From Sulfotelmatobacter sp049792875 (GTDB taxonomy: Bacteria; Acidobacteriota; Terriglobia; Terriglobales; Acidobacteriaceae): a stretch of DNA of 64,000 bases. The DNA lies in the NCBI GenBank assembly GCA_049792875.1, contig JBARBI010000031.1, positions 3,934 to 67,933 of the forward strand. The letters are read 5' to 3'. The notes below the pieces were generated by a model. The model worked only from the letters and a program-made list of their open reading frames with translations, was not told the DNA's origin and did no database searches. The position numbers were made by a program, and so were the translations under genes. Below are positions 1 to 8,228 of this stretch, piece after piece (the first letter of the stretch is position 1; each line of letters opens with the position of its first letter).

Positions 1-2289
1 CAGAATCGTGGCCAGCGGGAAGACGCCGTGCTTGAGCATGGGCGCGAAGGTCACGACGCGGGCCCCGGGGCGGCTCAGGCCGTCATAGACGGCGTGATTG
101 TCGGCGGAATAGGTTGAGGCCACGGCGAAAAGGGTGCCGTCGGCTTCGGCGACTTCGAGACCGAAGCGGGCCTCGCGCAAATGGCCGGGGCCTCCGCCAT
201 GGGCGACGCCATCCAGTTCGAGAGCGCAGAACTCGGTTTGGGTATTGGCCAGGATATCTTCGACAGACGAAAACTGCAGCAGGTTGCGAGGATAGCGCGG
301 ACAAAAACTCAGGCACTTGCCGCCATCGACCACAGTGCGGCCCAGACCGAGTGCGACAGCGGCGATGCCGTCGGAGAATGTCATGGGTTCCACGGGGTAA
401 AAGTTGTGCGAACGTACTACTCCTGAGAAGTCGGGATAAAAACGCTGGCCGTGGACAGTTCCCACGACTTGCTGCAAGATGACCGCCATCTTTTCTTCTT
501 CCAGGCGATACGGCGTAGCGCGCACATAGGCCTTGGCGTGCTGACTGAACGTGGAGGCGTAGACACGCCTGATCGCTTCCGAGAGTTCGTCGAGCCGGAC
601 CTGAAGGCTGGCTTGCTGGTTCCCCAGCATGAACGTTTCGTAGACGCCGGTGAAGGGCTGGTATTGCGAGTCTTCAAGCAGGCTGGAGGAGCGGACGGCC
701 AGAGGGTAGCCTACCTCCGCAAGAAACGCCTTCAGATTTTCCTGCAAAGCGGCGGGCAGGGAGGATTCGAGGAAGCGCTGCCGGATTTCGGTGTCGTCGT
801 CGCAGTGGAGAGCAAAGTCGCTCAGATTATTTTCGGCGAGAAACTGGTCGAACAGATCGGTGGCGATGACGACCGCCGGAGGAACCGAAATGCGCACACC
901 AGGAAAGCGACGCATGATGCGGCGGGTGCGCAGCAGGTGGCGGACAAAGGCCAGGCCGCGGGCTTTGCCTCCGAGCGAACCGGAACCGATGCGGAGGAAA
1001 CTGGAGTCGGAGGGTTTGAAGGTGTCGGGCTTGAAGTCGCCGATCAGGACTTCGTTCTGTTCGCGGCGGTAGTCGTTGATGGAATCAATCAGATCGCGAC
1101 GCAGGTGCTCGGGGCCGTTGAAGTCGGACACCTTGCGCGGCCTGAGTTTTGCGGCGAGCGCAAACTCGGTGCGCGCCGTTAGCCAGTGCGAAAAATGGTT
1201 GCGCTGCGCGTGGTACATCAGGCTGTCGGCCGGCAGCGTTTGCAGCGTCTCTTCCAGCTCATTCAAATCCTTGGCTCGTCCAACTTCTCGCTGGTCGGGC
1301 ATGCGAAAAACAAAATCGCCGAATCCGAACTGATCCGTCAGAATGCGGCGCAAGTCCTTCAGAAGCGTGGGCGAACGCTTACGAAGGAACGAATAGCCTT
1401 CGGCATGCGCGCGCGGACGAAACTCGGTGCGACTGGTCTGCAGGACTACGGGCACGTCGGGCGTCAGGCTCCTGACCATACGCGCCAGTTCGAAGCCGGC
1501 TTCGGGGCTGAGCTTGCCTTCCCACGGGAACTCCACATCCGAGACCAGGCCAAAGATGTAGTCCCGATACTGCTGCACGAGTTGCGCCGCCTCCTCAAAA
1601 TTCGACGCGAGCAGGATCTTCGGCCGCGCCTGCATGCGCACCAGCTTGTGCGCAACGTTGATCCCTTCCTGAATGACGCGGCGCGACTGCTTGATGATTT
1701 CGGTGTAGATCACCGGCAAGAAGGACGAGTAGTACCGGATATTGTCTTCCACCACCAGCAGCACAGGCACGCCCATAGCGCGAGTGTCGTGGAGCACGTT
1801 GCGTTTGTCCTCGACGTATTTGACGATCGCAATCAGGATGCGGGCCGTTCCCTGCCAGAGGAAGACGCGGTCGATGTCGGTGACGGGATTGCGCGCCACG
1901 AAATTCTTGATCTCGCGATAGTCGTAACCAAGTACTACGATCGGCACGTCGAGTCCCTTGCGCCGGACTTCGCGGGCCAGCTCTGCCGCGTCCATGTCGC
2001 CCACGGCAAGATTAGTCACGATCAGATTGAACTGCGGATTAGAACTCGCCAGGTCGAGCGCTTCGGCGCAGCTCGAAACATGGGTAATCCCGGGAATCTG
2101 CCGCAGATTCAGTTCGAGCGATTCATCGATCAGCAGTTCGTTGAGGCGTCCGTCTTCGCGCAGAATGAACGAGTCATACAGGCTCGAGACCAGAAGAATG
2201 TTCTGGACGCGGAACGGCATCAGGTTCTCGAAGCCTTCGAAGCGCTCTTCAGCGTCGAGGATGGGCTCGGCGATAGGTCGGACGATCAT
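1..2289 (-). CDS. PEP/pyruvate-binding (PPDK_N) protein with receiver-like N-terminal domains, 3' end beyond window
   Basis: An open frame of 763 codons runs from an ATG at 2289 to the window edge without a stop, so the gene is partial. Residues about 15-125 and 135-290 look like two degenerate response-regulator receiver domains (LLVSS, VLLVVEDN). From about residue 415 there is a PEP-synthase/pyruvate-phosphate-dikinase N-terminal ATP-grasp domain, with GSLGGKARGL followed by PLAVRSSSLLEDS and FTGVYETF. The family transfers phosphate between ATP and PEP/pyruvate or a protein partner; fusion to receiver-like domains suggests a signalling role, not bulk metabolism (inference). There is no clear ribosome-binding site before the ATG. 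The frame stays open to TAA at 2367-2365 with no other ATG. Long frames on the opposite strand here are His/Arg-rich shadows. Confidence 0.85.
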   Translation of the reverse strand, partial: MIVRPIAEPILDAEERFEGFENLMPFRVQNILLVSSLYDSFILREDGRLNELLIDESLELNLRQIPGITHVSSCAEALDLASSNPQFNLIVTNLAVGDMDAAELAREVRRKGLDVPIVVLGYDYREIKNFVARNPVTDIDRVFLWQGTARILIAIVKYVEDKRNVLHDTRAMGVPVLLVVEDNIRYYSSFLPVIYTEIIKQSRRVIQEGINVAHKLVRMQARPKILLASNFEEAAQLVQQYRDYIFGLVSDVEFPWEGKLSPEAGFELARMVRSLTPDVPVVLQTSRTEFRPRAHAEGYSFLRKRSPTLLKDLRRILTDQFGFGDFVFRMPDQREVGRAKDLNELEETLQTLPADSLMYHAQRNHFSHWLTARTEFALAAKLRPRKVSDFNGPEHLRRDLIDSINDYRREQNEVLIGDFKPDTFKPSDSSFLRIGSGSLGGKARGLAFVRHLLRTRRIMRRFPGVRISVPPAVVIATDLFDQFLAENNLSDFALHCDDDTEIRQRFLESSLPAALQENLKAFLAEVGYPLAVRSSSLLEDSQYQPFTGVYETFMLGNQQASLQVRLDELSEAIRRVYASTFSQHAKAYVRATPYRLEEEKMAVILQQVVGTVHGQRFYPDFSGVVRSHNFYPVEPMTFSDGIAAVALGLGRTVVDGGKCLSFCPRYPRNLLQFSSVEDILANTQTEFCALELDGVAHGGGPGHLREARFGLEVAEADGTLFAVASTYSADNHAVYDGLSRPGARVVTFAPMLKHGVFPLATIL

Positions 2290-2385
2290 GAGCGCGATCG
2301 TAAACTGCCCATCATACTCGCGTACGGCCCCTCTGGCAGTGATTGCGAGGGGTGCGCCTCCGCTTTACCGAGCATGCGCACCACG

Positions 2386-2456
2386 TTACCGTGGAACAGC
2401 CGCCCTTCAGCGCCGCGTAAGTCGTGTGAAATCAGTCAGGGCTTTAGCCCTGCAAT
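2386..2456. repeat. Dispersed repeat family B copy (degenerate)
   Basis: The stretch contains GTGGAACAGCCGCCCTTCAG, then GCCGCGTAAG, and ends in AGGGCTTTAGCCCT. It matches in layout the better copies near 13.1 kb and 25.75 kb: a GCGGCCCTTCAGGGCCGC hairpin, a spacer of about 25 bases, then a GGGCTTTAGCCC hairpin. It sits in the divergent gap between the PPDK_N gene and the sigma factor. Confidence 0.7.
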
Positions 2457-2508
2457 TGTTGCCACCCCCCTACAATATCCGCACCCCCTCATTCGTCTAC
2501 ATCAGTGG

Positions 2509-3105
2509 ATGAACGAGGCAGCGAGCCCGAAGTACATGGCACTCGAGCGAATGGCACTCGAACAGGACCAGCGAATTTCTGACGTCGTCAAGCGGGAGCA
2601 GTCGCGGCTGCGTAACTTCATTCGCCGGCGTGTGCCCGATCCGCTGGATGCGGAAGACATTCTTCAGGACGTCTTCTACCGGCTGGTGGAGGCGAACCGG
2701 CTGCTGATGCCCATCGAACACGTGACCGGATGGCTGTTTCGCGTGGCGCGGAACCGCATTACCGATCTTTTTCGCAAGAAGGAGCCGGAGAACTTCAGCG
2801 AGATCGAGCCGGCGGACGAGGGAGGCGGGTTGCTGCAGTTCGCAGATCTGCTGCCATCGCCGGACGCCGGGCCGGAGGCAGTCTACGCCCGCAACGTGTT
2901 GCTCGATGAGCTGGAGCTGGCGCTCGACGAACTGCCGGAGGAACAGCGTGAGGTGTTTGTGGCGCACGAGTTCGACGGGCGTAGTTTCAAAGAGATGTCG
3001 GCGCAGACCGGAGTGAGCGTGAATACGCTTCTGTCGCGCAAACGGTATGCGGTGCTGCATCTGCGGGAGCGGTTGCAGCATGTGTATGACGAATTTACGG
3101 AATGA
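2509..3105 (+). CDS. ECF-type RNA polymerase sigma factor
   Basis: A 198-residue sigma-70 family protein. Region 2 is seen at about residues 30-90 (DAEDILQDVFYRLVEANRLL, then GWLFRVARNRITDLFRKKE). Region 4 is at about 135-195 (LDELPEEQREVFVAHEFDG, then SFKEMSAQTGVSVNTLLSRK, a helix-turn-helix). It would direct RNA polymerase to a small regulon in the cytoplasm. The frame is open far upstream over the antisense of the PPDK_N gene, so the start was set at the ATG at 2509; an in-frame ATG at 2536 is equally possible, and neither has a good Shine-Dalgarno. The next gene, 138 bases downstream, is a small membrane protein on the same strand, a common arrangement for an ECF factor and its modulator. 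No classical zinc-binding anti-sigma gene is adjacent. Confidence 0.88.
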   Translation: MNEAASPKYMALERMALEQDQRISDVVKREQSRLRNFIRRRVPDPLDAEDILQDVFYRLVEANRLLMPIEHVTGWLFRVARNRITDLFRKKEPENFSEIEPADEGGGLLQFADLLPSPDAGPEAVYARNVLLDELELALDELPEEQREVFVAHEFDGRSFKEMSAQTGVSVNTLLSRKRYAVLHLRERLQHVYDEFTE

Positions 3106-3136
3106 GTGTAGTGCGAGTGCATTCCCAACGCGGCGT

Positions 3137-3200
3137 CATCCCGAGCGTAGCCGCCTTTCGGGCGGAGCAGGAGCCTGCCCTGAGCGAAGCCGAAGGGATC
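3137..3200. repeat. Dispersed repeat, divergent family A-like hairpin
   Basis: The unit begins GTCATCCCGAGCGTAGCC and ends CTGAGCGAAGCCGAAGGGAT. It resembles the TGTCATTCTGAGCGAAGCGA units at 3607, 5465, 29205 and 31637 but is more divergent. It lies between the sigma factor and the small membrane protein. Confidence 0.55.
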
Positions 3201-3243
3201 TCACGTGAAGTGCACGGCGACTTTCAATGAAGGGGAAATGAAT

Positions 3244-3579
3244 ATGAGAAAGAGATGGTTTTGGATTGTGCCGCTGGCGATTGTAGCGATTCCGCTATTT
3301 CTCTTCGTGGGCGGCGAAGTGGTCATGCACTTATGGAACTGGCTGCTGCCGCCGCTGTTCGGCTGGCGGACACTCGGCTTCTGGCAAGCGCTGGGACTGC
3401 TGGCACTGTGCCGGATTCTGTTCGGCGGACTGGGCCATGGTGGGCCGGGAGGTCATGGCGGAGGCCGCGGCTTCCGCGGGCGCTGCCGGAACATGAGCCC
3501 GGAGGCGCGGAAGAAATTTCGCCGGGCGATGGATGAGGGATATGGCTTCGGACCGTCCGCGGGCGAGAGTGAAGGATAA
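3244..3579 (+). CDS. Small membrane protein downstream of ECF sigma factor
   Basis: About 111 residues. A basic start (MRKRW) leads into one hydrophobic segment (about residues 5-25, FWIVPLAIVAIPLFLFVGG) and a second (about 45-62, LGFWQALGLLALCRILFGGL). A Gly/His-rich linker follows, then a basic tail containing MSPEARKKFRRAMDEGYG. The ATG at 3244 is preferred because AAGGGGA lies 7-8 bases upstream; an ATG six bases earlier is the alternative. The tail resembles small proteins often encoded next to ECF sigma factors, so an anti-sigma or metal-sensing role is possible, but no catalytic or classical anti-sigma motif is present. Function unknown. Confidence 0.7.
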   Translation: MRKRWFWIVPLAIVAIPLFLFVGGEVVMHLWNWLLPPLFGWRTLGFWQALGLLALCRILFGGLGHGGPGGHGGGRGFRGRCRNMSPEARKKFRRAMDEGYGFGPSAGESEG

Positions 3580-3606
3580 CAGCACTCCCGGCTGCGAAAA
3601 ACCGTT

Positions 3607-3690
3607 TGTCATTCTGAGCGAAGCGAAGAACCTATGCAATTTGCTGGCCTCGCACAATACAGAGGTCCTTCGCCAAGCTCAGGATGACAA
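3607..3690. repeat. Dispersed repeat family A copy
   Basis: Imperfect inverted repeat: TGTCATTCTGAGCGAAGCGA at the left and TCCTTCGCCAAGCTCAGGAT, then GACA, at the right. The arms pair to form a long stem. Near-identical arms recur at 5465-5648, 29205-29255 and 31637-31731. It sits in the convergent gap between the small membrane protein and gdhA. Confidence 0.8.
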
Positions 3691-3759
3691 GGATTTCTCA
3701 AGTCCCACAATGTGGTGCGGTTTCAGCCGTCCCTCCGGGACGGACAATCAAATCATAAT

Positions 3760-3796
3760 CCCCACCTTTGCCGCAAAGAACGCGGCAAAGATGGGG
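3760..3796. terminator. Hairpin in convergent gap, possible bidirectional terminator
   Basis: CCCCACCTTTGCCGC pairs with GCGGCAAAGATGGGG across a short AAAGAAC loop, with one mismatch. It lies between two convergent genes (ends at 3579 and 3855), where a bidirectional terminator would be expected. It has no clean U-tract, so it may instead be a dispersed repeat. Confidence 0.45.
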
Positions 3797-3825
3797 CACC
3801 CGATTCAATGTTACTTCACTTCGAA

Positions 3826-3860
3826 CGGACGAATGCGTCCGTCCAAACGTGTTCTTACAC
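3826..3860. repeat. Repeat family C copy that supplies the gdhA stop codon
   Basis: Reading along gdhA (minus strand), the last codons are GTG TAA, inside GTGTAAGAACACGT, followed by a GGACGCATTCGTCC hairpin. The same GTGTAAGAACACGT plus GGACGCATTCGTCC arrangement closes the 2-oxoacid oxidoreductase alpha gene at 20197-20229. The GTGT/ACAC arms are self-complementary. Confidence 0.65.
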
Positions 3861-5252
3861 TAGCCCCTGATCCAGCATCGCATTGGCTACCTTCAGGAAG
3901 CCGCCGATGTTGGCGCCGTTCACCAGGTTGCCGGGCGTGCCGTATTTCTCGGCCGTTTCGAAGCAGTTCTTGTGAATGGCGATCATGATCTTGTGCAGAC
4001 GATCGTCTACTTCCTCGCGGGTCCAGCTCAGCCGTGCGCTGTTCTGGGCCATTTCGAGGCCAGACGTCGCCACGCCGCCCGCATTGGCAGCCTTGGCCGG
4101 TCCGTACAGAATCTTGGCATCGAGGAACATCTTGGTGGCGTCGAGGGTCGAGGGCATGTTCGCGCCTTCGGCGACCAGTTTGATGCCGTTCTTGATGAGG
4201 TTCGCCGCGTCTTTCGCGGTGATCTCGTTTTGCGTGGCGCTGGGGAAGGCGCAGTCCGCTTTGATGTTCCACAGCGGGTTGTGCTCCAGCTTGATATCCG
4301 TGGGCATGAAGATCGCTTTCTTGTAATGATCGGCATAGTCACGAATGCGCCCACGCTTGACGTTCTTCAGTTCGATGACGAACGCCAGCTTCTCGCGGTC
4401 GATTCCGTCCGGATCGTAAATCACGCCGTTCGAGTCCGAGACCGTAACCGGCTTGGCGCCCAGATCGAGCAGTTTCTCGACCGTGTACTGCGACACGTTC
4501 CCACTGCCAGAAACCAGGCAGAGCTTGCCTTCGAGAGAATCTTTCTTGCTCTTTAGCATTTCGGCGGCGAAGTAGACGCACCCGTAGCCAGTGGCTTCGG
4601 GACGAATCAGAGAACCGCCCCAGTTCAGACCCTTGCCGGTCAGAACGCCGGTGAATTCATTGCGCAGCCGCTTGTACTGGCCAAACAGGAAACCGATCTC
4701 CCGTCCGCCCACGCCGATGTCGCCGGCCGGGACGTCGGTGTCCGGCCCAATGTGCCGCTGGAGTTCCGTCATGAAGCTCTGGCAGAAGCGCATCACTTCG
4801 TTGTCACTCTTGCCCTTGGGATCGAAATCGGAACCGCCCTTGCCGCCGCCCATGGGCAGCGTGGTGAGCGAGTTCTTGAAGACCTGTTCGAACGCCAGGA
4901 ACTTCAGGATGCCGAGGTTGACCGAGGGATGGAAGCGGAGTCCGCCCTTGTAGGGGCCGATGGCGCTGTTCATCTCGATGCGGAATCCGCGGTTGATCTG
5001 GATGTTGCCCTGATCATCAAACCACGGCACGCGGAACATGATGACGCGCTCAGGCTCGACAATTCTTTCGAGCAAACGCGCGGACTGATACTCGGGGTGT
5101 TTCGCCAGCACTAACCGCAGAGAATCGAACACTTCTGCGACCGCCTGATGGAACTCGGGCTCGGCGGGGTTTTTCGCCTTCACACTGATCATCACGGATT
5201 CAATGTAGTCCCCGGGAGCCTTGATGCCGGGGTGCGTCATGACAGAACTCAT
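3855..5252 (-). CDS. gdhA: NADP-type glutamate dehydrogenase
   Basis: A 465-residue hexameric-type glutamate dehydrogenase, normal length for the family (about 450). It interconverts glutamate and 2-oxoglutarate plus ammonia in the cytoplasm. Visible marks are the substrate-binding KGGLRFHPSVN, the catalytic-lysine motif PMGGGKGGSDFDPKGKS, the D-V-P-A-G-D-I-G-V-G-G-R-E-I loop and the Rossmann VSGSGNVSQYT. The start ATG follows GGAGGTAGGACT, a strong ribosome-binding site. Two CRP/FNR-like palindromes lie 71 and 93 bases upstream of the start codon, so the gene is likely controlled with the hydrogenase island upstream. The gene ends inside a dispersed repeat. NADP preference is inferred from overall similarity, not from a proven cofactor motif. 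Confidence 0.96.
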   Translation of the reverse strand: MSSVMTHPGIKAPGDYIESVMISVKAKNPAEPEFHQAVAEVFDSLRLVLAKHPEYQSARLLERIVEPERVIMFRVPWFDDQGNIQINRGFRIEMNSAIGPYKGGLRFHPSVNLGILKFLAFEQVFKNSLTTLPMGGGKGGSDFDPKGKSDNEVMRFCQSFMTELQRHIGPDTDVPAGDIGVGGREIGFLFGQYKRLRNEFTGVLTGKGLNWGGSLIRPEATGYGCVYFAAEMLKSKKDSLEGKLCLVSGSGNVSQYTVEKLLDLGAKPVTVSDSNGVIYDPDGIDREKLAFVIELKNVKRGRIRDYADHYKKAIFMPTDIKLEHNPLWNIKADCAFPSATQNEITAKDAANLIKNGIKLVAEGANMPSTLDATKMFLDAKILYGPAKAANAGGVATSGLEMAQNSARLSWTREEVDDRLHKIMIAIHKNCFETAEKYGTPGNLVNGANIGGFLKVANAMLDQGLV

Positions 5253-5323
5253 AGTCCTACCTCCGTAGGTACAGCTTAGACATAATGCCGTTCTCCATTG
5301 TCGGCTTCCAGAGGAAAGAATCA

Positions 5324-5337
5324 GTGATATATCTCAC
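5324..5337. promoter_or_regulatory. CRP/FNR-type operator, proximal site at gdhA
   Basis: GTGATATATCTCAC fits GTGA-N6-TCAC exactly. It lies 71 bases upstream of the gdhA start codon and 22 bases (two helical turns) from the centre of the second site. Sites of the same form precede the stress-protein and TonB units. Confidence 0.65.
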
Positions 5338-5345
5338 CGGCAGGG

Positions 5346-5359
5346 GTGATTGGGGTCAC
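5346..5359. promoter_or_regulatory. CRP/FNR-type operator, distal site at gdhA
   Basis: GTGATTGGGGTCAC fits GTGA-N6-TCAC exactly. It is in phase with the proximal site (centre-to-centre 22 bases), as expected for two dimers bound to one face of the helix. Confidence 0.6.
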
Positions 5360-5464
5360 GTGGCGGGTTGTGGTTATGAATCAATGAGTTACGGAGAGTG
5401 TGGAAACGGGCGCGTAGTGATTCCACGGGTACCTCCCGCAACCGCATTTCACTCCGGAGAGCCT

Positions 5465-5648
5465 TGTCATTCTGAGCGCAGCGAAGAACCTATGCAATCA
5501 GCCGGCGCGAGCAGAGTACAGAGGTCCTTCGCTTCGCTCAGAGTCTGTGACTTTTTTAAAGTCGTCGAAAAGCGACGCTGCAAACAAACCAGTTATGACG
5601 ACAAAATGGCCGAAAAATCAAAAAAGTCACAAACTCTCAGGAATGACA
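5465..5648. repeat. Family A repeat interrupted by an inserted element
   Basis: The left arm TGTCATTCTGAGCGCAGCGA and most of the right arm (GGTCCTTCGCTTCGCTCAG) are present. The final GAATGACA of the right arm is displaced to 5641-5648 by the 94-base element at 5542-5635. Removing that element and one CTCAG copy restores a normal family A unit. Confidence 0.8.
5542..5635. mobile_element. 94-bp MITE-like element with 16-bp inverted ends and CTCAG target duplication
   Basis: The left end AGTCTGTGACTTTTTT and the right end AAAAAAGTCACAAACT are inverted repeats matching at 15 of 16 positions. The element is flanked on both sides by the direct repeat CTCAG (5537-5541 and 5636-5640), and it splits a family A repeat. 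It has no coding capacity. A non-autonomous transposable element is the simplest reading; no second copy was seen in the window. Confidence 0.75.
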
Positions 5649-5669
5649 GAGCATTTGGGCGCGAGAGGC

Positions 5670-6740
<1,071 letters not shown>

Positions 6741-7795
6741 AGTGGTAATAGGCCGCGCACGCGCCCTCGGACGATACCATGGGAGCGCCCAGCGGATTCT
6801 CCGGCGTACACTTTACCGCGAACGCCGGACACTCGTGAGGCTTCTTGATGCCCTGCAGAATCAGTCCGCTGATGCACTCCGGCGACTCGTGCGCCGGTTC
6901 CCCGGAAAAGGGATAACGCCGGTTGGCATCGTATTTTTGGAAGCGGTCGCGCAACTGGAAGCCGCTGGCGGGAATCTCCCCCAGGCCGCGCCACTGCCGG
7001 TTCACCACCTCGAAGACTTCGACGATGCGTTCCTGCGCGGGTCGGTTCCCTTCCCGTCGAGTCGCGCGCACATATTGATTCTCGACCTCGTAGCGGCCTT
7101 CTTCCAGTTGGCTGACGGTCATGAGAATGCCTTCGAGAATGTCGAGCGGCTCGAAGACGGTGACGACAATGGGGACCTGGTACTTCTCGGCAATTGGGAA
7201 GTATTCTTCGTAACCCATGATGGTGCATACGTGGCCCGCGGCCAGGAATCCCTGGACAACGCAGCTTTCCGATGAGAGCAGGGCTTCCATGGCGGGAGGA
7301 ACCAGCACGTGCGAGACCAGCAGTGAAAAGTTATCAACGCCATCATGAGCGGCCTGCCACGCGGCCATGGCATTCGCGGGCGCGGTAGTTTCGAAGCCGA
7401 CGGCGAAGAAGACGACCTGGCGATCGGGGTTCGTTCTGGCGAGTTTGAGCGCGTCGAGGGGTGAATAGACGATGCGCACGTCGGCGCCTTCGGCCTTGGC
7501 GTCGAACAGGCTCTTCGAGGAACCGGGTACGCGCAGCATGTCGCCGAACGAACAAAAGATGACATCGGGACGCCGAGCGATGGCCACAGCTTTGTCGATC
7601 AACTCGATCGGCGTCACGCAGACAGGGCATCCGGGACCATGAACCAGGGTGATGTCATGGGGCAGCAGGTCTTCCAGCCCGCTCTTGACGATGGTGTGAG
7701 TCTGGCCGCCGCAGATTTCCATGACCGTCCAGGGGCGAGTCTGCTTTTTCCAGATAGCCTGCGCCAGCTGTTCAGCGGCTTTCTGATCGCGATAT

Positions 7796-8056
7796 TCACT
7801 GAGGAATTTCACCGAACTCCTCCTTTAAGCCGCCCATCTCCTCAAGATACTGGAAGACGCGCCGGGCTTCGTCCTCATCAATCACGCTGATGGCGAAGCC
7901 GACGTGGACGAGAACATATTTTCCGATTTCGGCTTCGGGAGTGTAGGCGAGATTGATCTCTTTGCGAATGCCGCCGAAGTCGACTCGCCCGCGGCGGAAG
8001 GCGATGTCGCCGTCGTCCATGATTTCGACAACCTTGCCTGGAACAGCGAGACACAT
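7796..8056 (-). CDS. hypC: Hydrogenase maturation chaperone HypC
   Basis: 86 residues. The start at 8056 is fixed by the family signature MCLAVPGKV, in which Cys2 must be near-N-terminal, and by a GAGGGAGG ribosome-binding site just upstream; the frame continues further upstream but is not needed. HypC binds HypD and delivers the Fe(CN)2CO moiety to the large-subunit precursor HoxH. The body (VDFGGIRKEINLAY, GKYVLVHVGFAISVID) is typical of the HypC/HupF family. It is separated from hypF by a 172-base gap with hairpin repeats. Confidence 0.96.
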   Translation of the reverse strand: MCLAVPGKVVEIMDDGDIAFRRGRVDFGGIRKEINLAYTPEAEIGKYVLVHVGFAISVIDEDEARRVFQYLEEMGGLKEEFGEIPQ

Positions 8057-8228
8057 GTTGTGCCCTCCCTCAGCGGCTAAAGCCGGGTTCATCTTGGCGG
8101 CTTTTGTGGCACGACTGAAGTCGTGCCCGTCCCGATCGTCATAGCGCCGCCGTTTCGTCGGCTCTGGCGGACGGGTCTAGCGTCCGTGTGCCCATATTCT
8201 TCCCTGGCGCGTTGGCGGGAAGCCGGCG

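Noticed and set aside
451..1182. Plus-strand frame of about 243 codons
   Set aside because: It is a mirror frame of the minus-strand PPDK_N gene; the minus frame shows conserved ATP-grasp motifs here.
1186..2508. Long plus-strand open frame upstream of the sigma factor
   Set aside because: It is antisense to the PPDK_N gene, is rich in His, Arg and Gln without domain pattern, and the sigma factor has its own start at 2509.
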